Assembly (NCBI GenBank): GCA_028717785.1
Contig: JAQUND010000011.1
Coordinates: 1 to 45,903, forward strand
Source: Candidatus Nanoarchaeia archaeon
Lineage (GTDB): Archaea > Nanoarchaeota > Nanoarchaeia > SCGC-AAA011-G17 > JAFCDX01
Reading direction: 5' to 3'
Length of the DNA: 45,903 nt
Shown: positions 14,877 to 23,532 of the stretch, piece by piece
Numbering within the stretch: position 1 is the first letter of the stretch
Layout: every line of letters starts with the position of its first letter
Program-made: the position numbers and the translations under genes
Notes under the pieces: model-generated
Database searches by the model: none
Told to the model about the DNA's origin: nothing
The model's input: the letters and a program-made list of their open reading frames with translations, nothing else

Positions 14877-17128
14877 ACTTTAAATTCTTCTCGAATTGTT
14901 TCTCTAATTGCACTTTTGATTTTTTCAATCTCGTGTGTTTCATTTAATTTTGATTCAAGTAAAAAAGTAAGTTTTGAAATATTATCAGCATATAAATCTT
15001 TTGCAGCATTTACTTTTTCTGTAATTGGCAATTCATCTTTAATTCTAGATGCAAAAACTTGAGGTAAATATTTTTTAAGCGTATGAATTCTTATTTTAGT
15101 TGTCGAAGATCCATTTAAAGCAAGAATTTCATTTTCTAAGTTCAAAACAGCACGTCTAGCATTCTGACTCAATTTTAAATCTTTTATCATTGAATCAACC
15201 CAAGCCTTCTTTGAGTTTTCTTCAACAATAATAGCAGCACCAAGTTGCTCAGCTTTATCCGTGTCCACAAATGGAATATCAGGGATTTCAACTTTATTTT
15301 CAGATTCAGCAAATAATTTTACTTTTTTTTGATCTGTTCTTTCGGGTTTGAGTCTTTTTTCTAAAGGAACTTCCAGTTCTTCTATTTCATCGTCTCTTTT
15401 CTTATCTTTTTTATTTTCTTGTCTATCATATCTACGTTGTTCTCTTGTTTCTGCTGTTTTTGTAATTTTTTCATTTTGTGTCGCAAACATTTCTGTTGAT
15501 GCTTCAGGTTCATATTTTAAACCAAGTTCTTGTGCCCTTAATTCCGCAATTGCAGGTGCAAGAGTTCTTCCAGCTTCGGTAGCAGCACCATTCATCATGG
15601 TGAAATAATTAATATCGAGTGGAGTACCTTCAAATCTCTTGAGCCTTTCTTTAACAGTTTCAGCGTCAAGCCCAAAACACTCGAGCCAAGTTTGCATATC
15701 GATTTGACCCTGAGTAACCATTTGAGCAAGCATCTGTTTATGGGCTGTATCATCAACAAAATTCAATCTGTTCCATTTGATACGAGGATACAACCATTTG
15801 ATTTTCTTTTCTTTCTTAGAAGTACCTTCTTCATATTCTGCCCAATCATTTCTTTTGGCCATAGGAAGAAATAATGATTGAATCACATAACTTTCAATTC
15901 TTTCTCTATAAATTGAATATTTTTGATTCATTACTTCTAATACGGTTTGTCCATTAGCATAAGAACCTTCACCTAACAAGAAACTTTTATTTATCATTAA
16001 CCCTATCAACAGTTCCTCGTTTATCCAATTCCATTCTGACTCTAATTGCATCAACCCTTGACTTGTTCCAACAAGGTCCCAATGCAATTCATAGTTAGTA
16101 ATGATGGCGTAATCAGGATCTGCAAAAGCACTGTCGACCTGTTCTCTAATTATATTCAGATCAGCCATACCTGTAGAATCTGCCCAAATCAAATGTTTCG
16201 GCGTAAGATGTCGAGAAGCTACAGCATCCTGTGATTGTCTTAATCTGTCTTTATAAATAAGAGTTTTGAAATTTCTCTCTACAATACCAGTACCCACAAG
16301 GTCATAATCAGCCATTTTGTAGGTGACATGAGCCACATGGCTACCATGATTTGGATCTGTATTTAAAGGTATTTTCTTTCCTGTTTGTACAAGTTCAATA
16401 ACATCTTCAGGTATTGCTTTAAAAAGAACACCTGTTTTTGGGTTATCAGGTCCATTGTTAATAATTTTCTTCATTTGCTCATTTGGAATTAAATCGACTC
16501 TCATTATATCAGTAAATTGAAGTTTTTCAAGTTCTATATAATCAGGATCTAACAGAGTCAGTTTTGTCCAACGGTTTTTCTGTTCGCTCCATCGAGCAAA
16601 AGGAAAGACGTTACCAAGTTTGTAGTATTCAACACCCATTTGAAGGAGTTTATTGAACAAATCAATACCTTCAGTGGAACACATTTCTTCGTATTCTTCT
16701 TGGATCTTCCTTGTTTTTATCTTATCTTTGCTTGGGGGTAATGTCAATCTTATACTTGACAAAGGAAGTTCAGCATGAGAATCTATAGCAGTACTAACTA
16801 AAGGATCATATTTGTAAAAATAACGACACCATGCATTTATTTCTCTATAATCACGAGGAAGTAAGATAGAACTTGGCTCAAATTCTGGGTGGTAAAAGCT
16901 TGGCATAGAATTCTTAACATTTGCTCCACCCCCACAAGTATTAGCAGTCTTAGACATTGATCTAGACATTCGATCTACTACACGTAACAAACGTTTGTTA
17001 TATTTTCTGGGCTTTCCTTGATAAAACTCAGAATCTATAATAGTTGTGTCATTCCCGAATTTGATCGTAGCGCCATTCTTTTTCATGCCACTTGAATCAA
17101 GTTCAGAGCGTTTTTTTCTTTGAATCAT
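14873..17128 (-). CDS. Portal protein (751 aa)
   Basis: Portal proteins form the dodecameric ring at the head vertex through which DNA is packaged. Typical segments are YDPLVSTAIDSHAELPLSSI (helix near residue 110), YYKLGNVFPFARW, LTLLDPDYIELEK, PKHLIWADSTGM, a stem-like region around NEELLIGLMINKSFLLGEGS (~385), and VLEVMNQKYSIYRERIESYV. The C-terminal third is an extended Lys/Glu-rich region (~560-640) followed by a helical domain (AVLNLENEILALNG to the end), longer than many portals. The gene lies two genes away from the terminase large subunit, in the normal order. The start at 17128 is preceded by a promoter-like motif at 17157-17173. Identification is by pattern and synteny and is strong. 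Confidence 0.85.
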   Translation of the reverse strand: MIQRKKRSELDSSGMKKNGATIKFGNDTTIIDSEFYQGKPRKYNKRLLRVVDRMSRSMSKTANTCGGGANVKNSMPSFYHPEFEPSSILLPRDYREINAWCRYFYKYDPLVSTAIDSHAELPLSSIRLTLPPSKDKIKTRKIQEEYEEMCSTEGIDLFNKLLQMGVEYYKLGNVFPFARWSEQKNRWTKLTLLDPDYIELEKLQFTDIMRVDLIPNEQMKKIINNGPDNPKTGVLFKAIPEDVIELVQTGKKIPLNTDPNHGSHVAHVTYKMADYDLVGTGIVERNFKTLIYKDRLRQSQDAVASRHLTPKHLIWADSTGMADLNIIREQVDSAFADPDYAIITNYELHWDLVGTSQGLMQLESEWNWINEELLIGLMINKSFLLGEGSYANGQTVLEVMNQKYSIYRERIESYVIQSLFLPMAKRNDWAEYEEGTSKKEKKIKWLYPRIKWNRLNFVDDTAHKQMLAQMVTQGQIDMQTWLECFGLDAETVKERLKRFEGTPLDINYFTMMNGAATEAGRTLAPAIAELRAQELGLKYEPEASTEMFATQNEKITKTAETREQRRYDRQENKKDKKRDDEIEELEVPLEKRLKPERTDQKKVKLFAESENKVEIPDIPFVDTDKAEQLGAAIIVEENSKKAWVDSMIKDLKLSQNARRAVLNLENEILALNGSSTTKIRIHTLKKYLPQVFASRIKDELPITEKVNAAKDLYADNISKLTFLLESKLNETHEIEKIKSAIRETIREEFKV

Positions 17129-17156
17129 TATTTATACCTTTAAAATTATTAATCTG

Positions 17157-17173
17157 ATTAATTCTTTAGAAAA
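17157..17173 (-). promoter_or_regulatory. Candidate phage promoter motif upstream of the portal gene
   Basis: The minus strand reads TTTTCTAAAGAATTAAT, matching 14 of 17 positions of the recurring motif. It ends 28 bases before the ATG at 17128 and lies in the short gap after the upstream stop codon. Confidence 0.4.
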
Positions 17174-17174
17174 A

Positions 17175-17807
17175 TTAAACTGCATCCCAATCAATAATTG
17201 ATGCATGTGGCCCGTGTCTATGTCTAAATCTAAATTCTGAATTCATAATGTATTCAAAAATGTCTTGTTGTTTTGCACCAACAATTGAGGCTAATTCAGC
17301 TGCAATTTCTTGATTTGACATTGTCGGGTGTTGCTCAAGTCTCATATTTATAAGAGTTCTTTGAGAACCTGTAAGACCACATTTCCTATTCAAACGGCGA
17401 CATGCTCTTTTCAAGTAATTAATTTCAATAGCAGCAGATTGAAAAAGGCTATCATTCATATCAATGTCATCTGGCACTCGCAAATTATCTATTCTTTTTT
17501 TAAGTTCATCAATCTCTCCTTGAGTATCATAATCAGTTTGCAAATCTTCAAGTTGTTTTTTAAGCTCATCTATTTGAGATTGAAGTGCATCGGTACCAGC
17601 ATCAGAAGGAGCCTCTGCCCCTGTATCAGTAGCAGGCATATCAGCTATATCTTGTGCTAGATCAGGATTTGGTTGTTCATCAGGGCTAACAGAAGGATCA
17701 TCAGCAGGAACATCTACAGGTTCATTAGTACCCGTTGTTTCATCGGGCGGGGTATCTTCTGCTGGTGCACTTTGTCTAATAAATCTATCAAACCATGGAT
17801 GTTCCAT
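17175..17807 (-). CDS. Acidic N-terminus plus coiled coil, head-region protein (210 aa)
   Basis: No family recognised. Residues ~13-80 are rich in Pro, Asp, Thr and Glu, a disordered acidic stretch. Residues ~75-115 are a clear coiled coil (LQSQIDELKKQLEDLQTDYD, then EIDELKKRIDNL). Residues ~125-195 form a compact helical domain with two Cys (RACRRLNRKCGLTGSQRTLI) and a HPTMSNQEIAAELASIVGA segment resembling a helix-turn-helix. The end is HGPHASIIDWDAV. It is located between terminase and portal genes. A packaging or portal accessory is possible, but the HTH-like segment leaves a regulatory role open. Confidence 0.6.
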   Translation of the reverse strand: MEHPWFDRFIRQSAPAEDTPPDETTGTNEPVDVPADDPSVSPDEQPNPDLAQDIADMPATDTGAEAPSDAGTDALQSQIDELKKQLEDLQTDYDTQGEIDELKKRIDNLRVPDDIDMNDSLFQSAAIEINYLKRACRRLNRKCGLTGSQRTLINMRLEQHPTMSNQEIAAELASIVGAKQQDIFEYIMNSEFRFRHRHGPHASIIDWDAV

Positions 17808-18090
17808 GCTCTCTCCTTTGTTTTCTCTCTTGTCTTGCTTTTTCTATCTGTTCCTGTTTTTGTTTGAATAATTGTCTTGTTATTGCTGCTCTTTTTTGAT
17901 TTGTAAAGAAACTTGTCTGTTTCTCAATTGCATTAGATAAGTCTAAAGCTTGTAAAGCCATTTTTTGCATACCAATAAGATAAAATTTAGCTGAAATATC
18001 ATTCTCTTTCAACATCGAAATTTCTTTATTTAATTCTTGAGAATGAAACTTCAGTTTATTAATTATTTCTCTAACATGTTCTATACTCAT
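17788..18090 (-). CDS. Small helical protein coupled to the terminase gene (100 aa)
   Basis: A 100-residue, all-helical, charged protein (VREIINKLKFHSQELNKEIS, then a basic Gln/Lys/Arg-rich C-terminal helix). Its ATG overlaps the terminase stop by four bases (ATGA) and its own end overlaps the next gene by 20 bases. Size, helix content and position next to the large terminase subunit would fit a small terminase subunit or a packaging accessory, but no DNA-binding motif is recognisable, so this is inference. Confidence 0.55.
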   Translation of the reverse strand: MSIEHVREIINKLKFHSQELNKEISMLKENDISAKFYLIGMQKMALQALDLSNAIEKQTSFFTNQKRAAITRQLFKQKQEQIEKARQERKQRREHGTSMV

Positions 18091-19958
18091 CTAAATGATC
18101 TCACTGGATGAATAGCTCTTTGCAAATTAGTTACCGTTTTATGCAATTTCAAACGTCTTTGATAAGCTTGATGACTTGCTACTTTATCACCTGTTGACGT
18201 AAAAGTTTGCACTCCATTTGTTCCAACAATACTCAAAGCAGACATCCCGATTTCATTGTTAGTGGCTATATATGAAGCATTGGCTAAAACATCGCACAAG
18301 TCATCCGTTGTTATTTCTCCAAGAGTAGGTGCCTCAATTAAAAATTGTTTTTTCCCAACTCTTTTTTCCTGTAAATTTTTAAGTTCTTTTATTCCCCGTT
18401 CATGATAAAACATGTCGAGTCTTTCATCATAAATAAGATCTCTCAAATTTTTGTAAATTTTAGTGTTGTAATGTCTACTAAAAGGAGTTTTGAGAGCATT
18501 CAATCCTAATTTTTTGAACTTAAGAACAGAAGATGTACTGTCAAATTGGTCAAATACTATTTTCACTATTCTGAATTTTTGACATAAACTTGTTATATAT
18601 TCGTGTATGACTTCTTCATCGATATAAGGCAATCCTTCAAATTCAGGATCTCTTAATGACCAAACTTTCCATCTGTCTAAAATGACAATTGTTCTTTTTT
18701 GTCTTTTTTCTTTTCCTTCGATTACATTAGTTTTTTCTTTTTGTTCTACATGAACCATAGCAAGAGCATATCCATTTTGAGATGATGAAGGATCTACAGC
18801 TATATAATGGGCATAATTTGAAACTGGGACTGTTGTTTCACTATCTCTTGTGATACAAGCATCAATTTTTTCAGGGTATCTAAAGAATCCTGAAATTATA
18901 GAAGAGAATTCTGCACCAAATTCTGAGTCAAATGATTCTGGGTTTCTCTTTTTTTCGCTTTCAAGATACTCGAAAGTAATTGTTTCATTCATCTCCCAAG
19001 TAGGTATTCTAAACATGATCTTGTTGAGATCAGGTTCATCACCTTCTCGACCTATACAATCAAGATATAGATCGTAAAAAATACCTGCTTTGATGTACGG
19101 CGACGAAATGCTTATGATTTTTCCATCAAGTCCAAATGTCGCTACAGAAGGAGTCAATGCCTCATAAATTTGATCTCCTGAACGGTTTCCCTCGTTATCA
19201 ATAAAGTGAGCAATCTCGTCAAGAATTCCAACTATAATGCTACCACCACGTATACCACGTGCTGTACAAGGCAGAGCCAATATTTTTATAGAAACATGAG
19301 GATCTAAAGGTTTCCCGTGTAATCTTGTTTCTTGCGTATAGAGTTCTAAATCTCTTTTTGTTCTTAAACGAATCTCAGATTGATTTTTGCCTTCGACATA
19401 AGGCGTAAACCATTTTGAATTAAGAATTCTATTTTGAGTAGCTTTTGCAAGAATTAATGCCTGATCTGTTGTACTGGCAATATTGACAATGCGAATTTCT
19501 TCGCCTTGGGGTAATTTATAGTATTTTTGAGGATCTACTTTTAAAATTAGTCTATATGCTTCATATGAAGAAATGACCGATGCAATAAATGTCTTACCAG
19601 ATCTACGTCCACAAACTAGAACAAGTTCAATAAAATCTTTAGGATCAAGGTTTCTTAAATTTGTTCTACCTTGTTGAATTAAAAAATTGACATATTCTAC
19701 TTCAGTTAAATACTTCCCTTCCTCATCAAACGGGAATGATCTTACTTTTATAGTTTTTTCTTTATCATCAAGTGAAATACCATAATAAACTTTAAGAACA
19801 AGTTTTTCAACAGCATGTAAGGGTTGATCAAGATAAAAAGGGTGTTCACAGAAGGTGATTATGTCAACTTCTTTTTCTGAATCATCAATGAGTCCCTTTG
19901 TTGCTTCTGCAAAAAGGGACTCAAATGAGAAGGAAGTATCTAAAATATCATTAGCCAT
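18087..19958 (-). CDS. Terminase large subunit (623 aa)
   Basis: DNA-packaging motor with N-terminal ATPase and C-terminal RNase H-like nuclease. With the ATG at 19958 as start, Walker A is GRRSGKT at residues 117-123, Walker B is GILDE at about 244-248, followed by an S/T-rich coupling segment (IISISSPYIKAG). The nuclease acidic residues are visible in AVDPSSS (D389), IVFDQFDS (D470) and TTDDLCD (near 552-556). A longer reading from a TTG 72 bases upstream adds residues that lie wholly inside the sigma-like gene and look unlike a terminase start, so MANDILDTSF is preferred. The gene overlaps its upstream neighbour by 8 bases. Length fits large-phage terminases. Confidence 0.9.
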   Translation of the reverse strand: MANDILDTSFSFESLFAEATKGLIDDSEKEVDIITFCEHPFYLDQPLHAVEKLVLKVYYGISLDDKEKTIKVRSFPFDEEGKYLTEVEYVNFLIQQGRTNLRNLDPKDFIELVLVCGRRSGKTFIASVISSYEAYRLILKVDPQKYYKLPQGEEIRIVNIASTTDQALILAKATQNRILNSKWFTPYVEGKNQSEIRLRTKRDLELYTQETRLHGKPLDPHVSIKILALPCTARGIRGGSIIVGILDEIAHFIDNEGNRSGDQIYEALTPSVATFGLDGKIISISSPYIKAGIFYDLYLDCIGREGDEPDLNKIMFRIPTWEMNETITFEYLESEKKRNPESFDSEFGAEFSSIISGFFRYPEKIDACITRDSETTVPVSNYAHYIAVDPSSSQNGYALAMVHVEQKEKTNVIEGKEKRQKRTIVILDRWKVWSLRDPEFEGLPYIDEEVIHEYITSLCQKFRIVKIVFDQFDSTSSVLKFKKLGLNALKTPFSRHYNTKIYKNLRDLIYDERLDMFYHERGIKELKNLQEKRVGKKQFLIEAPTLGEITTDDLCDVLANASYIATNNEIGMSALSIVGTNGVQTFTSTGDKVASHQAYQRRLKLHKTVTNLQRAIHPVRSFR

Positions 19959-20958
19959 TATTGTATGACGCCACAACTTCGAAAATAATGTCTTCTGTTG
20001 TTCTGTATCTAAGCATTGCAATTTTGACAAGTTTGTTGATCATACTTGCTGTGTAGAGTTCTTTCAATTTTGGACTTTCTCTAAGTTTCTCTCTTCCAAT
20101 TGCAATCCAATGACGAACCATTCTTTCAGTAAAAGCAGGATCTTCTTTACCAAGTTCTTTTGCGACCTCATTACTTGTCAGATCATCAGCTCCTGGATCA
20201 TCCGGATGATAATATTTTAAAAGAACTTTCTTTTCATTGTCAGGTAATTTCTTGATTTCTTCCATGAAAAGTCTCATAATCTCTTTGTTTCTTAGAACTT
20301 CGTCCGGGAGAGGTTCGTTACTCTTGAGTGTGTCCATAAGAAGAAGTGCGCTCTCACCTTCATCACCAGAAACTTCTTCGTACATACTTTTGATAGTTCC
20401 CTGACCAAAAAGTTTTAAAATCTCAAGAGTTTTATCTACATCTGTCTTAAGAATTTCAGAAAATTCTTTAAGATCTTTTGATTCATAATCAGCATTTTCA
20501 TCATCAAGTTGAGATAAATCGATTTTGTTAAAATCTGGCATTCTTTTATTTTTTTGAAAAAATGTCCTTAGAGCATTCTTGAATCTGATTTTATATTTTC
20601 CTACATCAGGTATAACTTCACCTTTACCTAGCATTTCGGCAATCGAGTGTCTATTGATTTTCGTTCCAAAAGCTTTTGCAATGTAACCTACAATTTCACC
20701 AGCAGATTTGGGAGTAAGTTCCATAAGAACTTCAAGAAAACTACTCTCAATGTGATGACGAATTTCTTCCCTTTCTTTTGCATTACTAGCAAGTTCAGAA
20801 ACTTGTTTCATCTTTTTCCCTATCAATCCGCCAAATGTCTCGCGTAAATCATCAAAGACTCTTGTTTTATCTTTTCTTGATGTTGCTGAATCTTGCAAGG
20901 TTTTAACAGCGTTTACAAGATCATCACCCTCCAATTTTTTAGATTTAAGCCAAAACAT
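19951..20958 (-). CDS. Sigma-70-like factor, probable phage transcription factor (335 aa)
   Basis: With the ATG at 20958, preceded by GGAGAG, the protein reads MFWLKSKKLEGDD. Residues ~50-105 (helices with SSFLEVLMELTPKSAGEIVG, then YIAKAFGTKINRH) resemble sigma region 2 in layout. FFQKNKRMPDFNKIDLSQL resembles region 3. The C-terminal ~80 residues are the best match: EEIKKLPDNEKKVLLKYYHP, TSNEVAKELG and ERMVRHWIAIGREKLRES follow the region 4 helix-turn-helix pattern that binds the -35 element. An upstream longer start lies inside the zinc-ribbon gene and is rejected. Placed next to terminase, it could direct late transcription and read the 17-base motif reported here. Divergent from bacterial sigma factors, so the call is tentative. 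Confidence 0.6.
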   Translation of the reverse strand: MFWLKSKKLEGDDLVNAVKTLQDSATSRKDKTRVFDDLRETFGGLIGKKMKQVSELASNAKEREEIRHHIESSFLEVLMELTPKSAGEIVGYIAKAFGTKINRHSIAEMLGKGEVIPDVGKYKIRFKNALRTFFQKNKRMPDFNKIDLSQLDDENADYESKDLKEFSEILKTDVDKTLEILKLFGQGTIKSMYEEVSGDEGESALLLMDTLKSNEPLPDEVLRNKEIMRLFMEEIKKLPDNEKKVLLKYYHPDDPGADDLTSNEVAKELGKEDPAFTERMVRHWIAIGREKLRESPKLKELYTASMINKLVKIAMLRYRTTEDIIFEVVASYNNG

Positions 20959-20959
20959 T

Positions 20960-21217
20960 TCACTCTCCTTTTGTTTGTGACATTGCTTTTCGTTTTTCTT
21001 TTCTCTTTTCAAGAATGCTTCTTCTTTTGTCAGCATCCTCTCCTATAATACAATCTAGTAATCTATGTTCACTTCCCTTTACTACTCCTGAAAATCGGGA
21101 AATCAATCTTCTTGTTTCACTTCCACATTCTGGACATTTTGCATCTGGCGAATCTATATGCAAAAATTCTTCAAATTCATATCCGCAACTAAGACAAGAA
21201 AATTCATAAATGGGCAT
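20960..21217 (-). CDS. FmdB-type zinc-ribbon protein (85 aa)
   Basis: The sequence opens MPIYEFSCLSCGYEFEEFLH and continues to CPECGS, the CxxC...CxxC layout of the FmdB/zinc_ribbon_8 family of putative regulatory proteins. The C-terminal half is Lys/Arg/Glu-rich and helical. Its stop lies 2 bases before the start of the sigma-like gene, suggesting co-translation. It is a paralogue of 21431-21709. Biological role is unknown. Confidence 0.8.
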   Translation of the reverse strand: MPIYEFSCLSCGYEFEEFLHIDSPDAKCPECGSETRRLISRFSGVVKGSEHRLLDCIIGEDADKRRSILEKRKEKRKAMSQTKGE

Positions 21218-21244
21218 ACAGCACCTTTAATTTCATTTAATTTT

Positions 21245-21415
21245 TTAAACATATACACGTATTTGATTTCGTTGTTTGTAACGTTTTCTGAGGCACTCAA
21301 CACAAATAATCTCTCCATACATTACTTCTATTACTTCTCTTGTTTTCTTATCTACGATTTCAACTTTGATACGTGCATAATTGTCTTTCTCTAGATTGCA
21401 ATTCGAGCAATGCAT
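21245..21415 (-). CDS. Small double-CxxC zinc-finger protein (56 aa)
   Basis: A short frame from the ATG at 21415 to a TAA at 21245 encodes 56 residues beginning MHCSNCNLEKDNYARIK, with a second pair in IICVECLRKRY. The two pairs are C3/C6 and C39/C42, a compact zinc knuckle. GGAG lies 6 bases before the chosen ATG; an in-frame ATG two codons upstream would overlap that site. It is the middle of three consecutive small zinc proteins (20960, 21245, 21431). Confidence 0.75.
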   Translation of the reverse strand: MHCSNCNLEKDNYARIKVEIVDKKTREVIEVMYGEIICVECLRKRYKQRNQIRVYV

Positions 21416-21430
21416 TTTCATCTCCGTTAA

Positions 21431-21709
21431 TTATTTTATATCGGCAAGTTTTGTTGCTCCCTCACCTGATCTCTCCCTTTCAATCATTTTTGATTTCATC
21501 TTGTCGTTCTTTTTTTTCATTTGGTCTTTAATTCTAAAGCCCTGACTTGGCCAATCATTTCCTTTGAGAACAAAATTCTTGTTTAAAGAAAAAAGCCTTT
21601 CACAATCACCAGAACAAATCTCGCATGACACTTTTGGAGTAGCTGTAATACCGTGCATTTGTTCTTGAACATTTCCACATTCCTTACACTGATACTCATA
21701 TGTGGGCAT
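21431..21709 (-). CDS. FmdB-type zinc-ribbon protein, paralogue (92 aa)
   Basis: It begins MPTYEYQCKECGNVQEQMHG and has a second pair in CEICSGDCERLF, the FmdB-type zinc ribbon. The C-terminal part is a Lys/Met-rich helix (DQMKKKNDKMKSKMIERERS). It is preceded by a GGAG site and, 122 bases upstream, by an exact copy of the promoter-like motif. It heads the run of three zinc proteins, sigma-like factor and terminase, so that whole block may be one transcript. Confidence 0.8.
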   Translation of the reverse strand: MPTYEYQCKECGNVQEQMHGITATPKVSCEICSGDCERLFSLNKNFVLKGNDWPSQGFRIKDQMKKKNDKMKSKMIERERSGEGATKLADIK

Positions 21710-21831
21710 TTTAATCTCCTCTTAAAAATTAATTTTATTTAATTTGTACTACTAATTATATCTTGAATTTCAATGACAATGATCTTTAAATTGAAAACAC
21801 AACACAATTCTGTCTATTAAACAATAGTCTT

Positions 21832-21848
21832 ATAAAAACTATAGAAAT
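21832..21848 (-). promoter_or_regulatory. Candidate phage promoter motif ahead of the zinc-ribbon/sigma/terminase block
   Basis: The minus strand reads ATTTCTATAGTTTTTAT, 16 of 17 positions of the consensus. It lies in a 149-base intergenic gap, 122 bases upstream of the ATG at 21709. Nothing else is recognised in that gap. Confidence 0.55.
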
Positions 21849-21858
21849 GGGAAATGAA

Positions 21859-22542
21859 CTAGTTCAAAAACCAGTTTATTGGTTGAATATTTTTAGATGC
21901 CAAAAAATCATTTGTTTTAGAAAAGTGTTTGCATCCAAAAAATTTGTATGAGGATAAAGGTGACGGATGAGCAGACATTAAAATTTGATGTTTTTTCTGA
22001 TCTATTAAAAATCTCTTATTTTTAGCAAAAGAACCCCACAACAAAAAAACAATATTGCTTTTTAAATCAGATATTTTTTCAATTACACAATCAGTGAAAA
22101 TCTCCCAACCTATTTTTGAATGCGACAATGGTTTATGGAGCTCGACTGTAAGAAAAGAATTCAAAAGCAATACGCCTTGACGAGCCCAGGACTCTAAACA
22201 ACCAGATTTTGGTATTTCAATTTCTAAATCATTTGCAAGTTCCTTAAAAATATTTATAAGACTTGGTGGCTTATCGATTCCTGCAGGAACAGAAAAAGAG
22301 AGGCCCTGAGCTTGTCCAACATTATGATAAGGGTCTTGGCCTAATAGAACCACTTTGGTGTCATCAAAAGAACACCATTCAAATGCTTTAAAGATATTAT
22401 GTATTTCTGGTCTTATTTCTTTTTCTTTGTACTCTGCAAAAATTCGTTTTTTTAATTCAATAAAATAAGACTTATCCTGTTCTTCTTGAAGGATTGTTTT
22501 CCAACTTTCAGGTAACTCTAAAATATTTTTTCTATTTATCAT
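21859..22542 (-). CDS. ung: Uracil-DNA glycosylase, family 1 (227 aa)
   Basis: Removes uracil from DNA by cleaving the N-glycosidic bond. The water-activating motif is GQDPYHN (residues 68-74, catalytic D70) and the minor-groove loop is HPSPLS (H192-S197). Supporting segments are GLSFSVP, PPSLINIFKEL, GVLLLNSFLTV and IVFLLWGSFAK. The length of 227 matches bacterial Ung. The start overlaps the upstream SLOG gene by 11 bases. Together with the dUTPase at 30976-31458 it would keep uracil out of phage DNA, implying ordinary T-containing DNA rather than a uracil-substituted genome. Confidence 0.97.
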   Translation of the reverse strand: MINRKNILELPESWKTILQEEQDKSYFIELKKRIFAEYKEKEIRPEIHNIFKAFEWCSFDDTKVVLLGQDPYHNVGQAQGLSFSVPAGIDKPPSLINIFKELANDLEIEIPKSGCLESWARQGVLLLNSFLTVELHKPLSHSKIGWEIFTDCVIEKISDLKSNIVFLLWGSFAKNKRFLIDQKKHQILMSAHPSPLSSYKFFGCKHFSKTNDFLASKNIQPINWFLN

Positions 22543-23464
22543 TACTCAAACACATTTTTAAAAAATCAATGACTTTTAATTTTATTCCAGGAGAAGTTTT
22601 TTCACTATTTCCTGCAACATTTAAAACTTTTATTGCATTACATTTCAACCAACTTTTGAATTTTATTTGTTGTTCTTTTAAATCTACATTTAAGTCAACA
22701 TCAAAATAAGGTTTATCGTATTGAACTATTGCTTCAAATGTACATTTTTCACCTGATGAATTAAAATTTGTTGCAAATCTTACTGTCCCATCAGATTCTT
22801 TAACATTTAGATAAGTTCTTGGAGGATAATAACTTGATTCATGTTCTTGCATATTGTATAATTCTTTATATTCTGGTTTGTCTCCATCTAATGTTCTAAA
22901 ACCTGCAGGCATCCATCCACCAGATTTAAACCCTATCAATTTTGCTGTAATTATACCAGCTTCATCAGCCCCTGTTTGACCACCTGAAATAATTTTTTCA
23001 ACTTGAATATTATACCAATCAACTGTCGTAGGAATACTTTGTGTTTCTCTTGAAAAATCGAGCTTTGTGATCAAATCCGGTCTATGTAATCTGATCATCT
23101 TTCCAATCAAAGTAGTATGACAAAAAAACATTCCTGTATTTTTTATTTGCTCTTTTGAAGAAGAACTACTCGGGCACCAACAACATAAAATATATTGTTG
23201 TTTTTTGTCAAGACTTTCAAGCCAGTTTTCTATTTGTTCCCATCTATCTACATAACCTCCTCGTAACTCATTTATATAGCTATCAATAGAATTGCCACAA
23301 TTTCTAAGTCTTAATCGAAAACCATTGACATCTTTTGGGAACAAAAATTCTAAGTCATGATACTTACACCACTCAGGTTTCCAACAAGCAACACTGTATT
23401 TGTTTTCTAATTCATGTTTCTTTGCTTCAAAAAATGAAGTTAATAATACATTGAATTCAAGCAT
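22532..23464 (-). CDS. Two-domain protein: DUF488-like N terminus plus circularly permuted YpsA SLOG domain (310 aa)
   Basis: Residues ~154-310 match the circularly permuted YpsA type of SLOG domain: VEKIISGGQTGADEAG (161-167 GGQTGAD), GGWMPAGFRTLDGD, YYPPRTYLNVKESDGTVRFA, and a late NVAGNSEKTSPGI. SLOG domains are Rossmann-like and are thought to bind nucleotide or ADP-ribose-type ligands; several act in phage-defence signalling. Residues ~40-130 contain YILCCWCP...FFCHTTLIGKMI, similar in layout to the C...CH motif of DUF488-type proteins. The fusion suggests sensing or modifying a nucleotide signal. It ends inside the Ung start and follows a terminator. Function is not known; a counter-defence role is only a possibility. 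Confidence 0.75.
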   Translation of the reverse strand: MLEFNVLLTSFFEAKKHELENKYSVACWKPEWCKYHDLEFLFPKDVNGFRLRLRNCGNSIDSYINELRGGYVDRWEQIENWLESLDKKQQYILCCWCPSSSSSKEQIKNTGMFFCHTTLIGKMIRLHRPDLITKLDFSRETQSIPTTVDWYNIQVEKIISGGQTGADEAGIITAKLIGFKSGGWMPAGFRTLDGDKPEYKELYNMQEHESSYYPPRTYLNVKESDGTVRFATNFNSSGEKCTFEAIVQYDKPYFDVDLNVDLKEQQIKFKSWLKCNAIKVLNVAGNSEKTSPGIKLKVIDFLKMCLSNDK

Positions 23465-23480
23465 ATCTATTTATATACCA

Positions 23481-23520
23481 AAAACAAAAAGAGCCGACAC
23501 CTTTGAACCTGCCGGCTCTT
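23481..23520 (-). terminator. Rho-independent terminator ending the LigD-like run
   Basis: On the minus strand AAGAGCCG pairs with CGGCTCTT (8 bp), followed by TTTTTGTTTTTGG. It begins 13 bases after the stop of the phosphoesterase fusion at 23533 and separates it from the SLOG/ung pair. Confidence 0.92.
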
Positions 23521-23532
23521 ATTAATAAAAAA

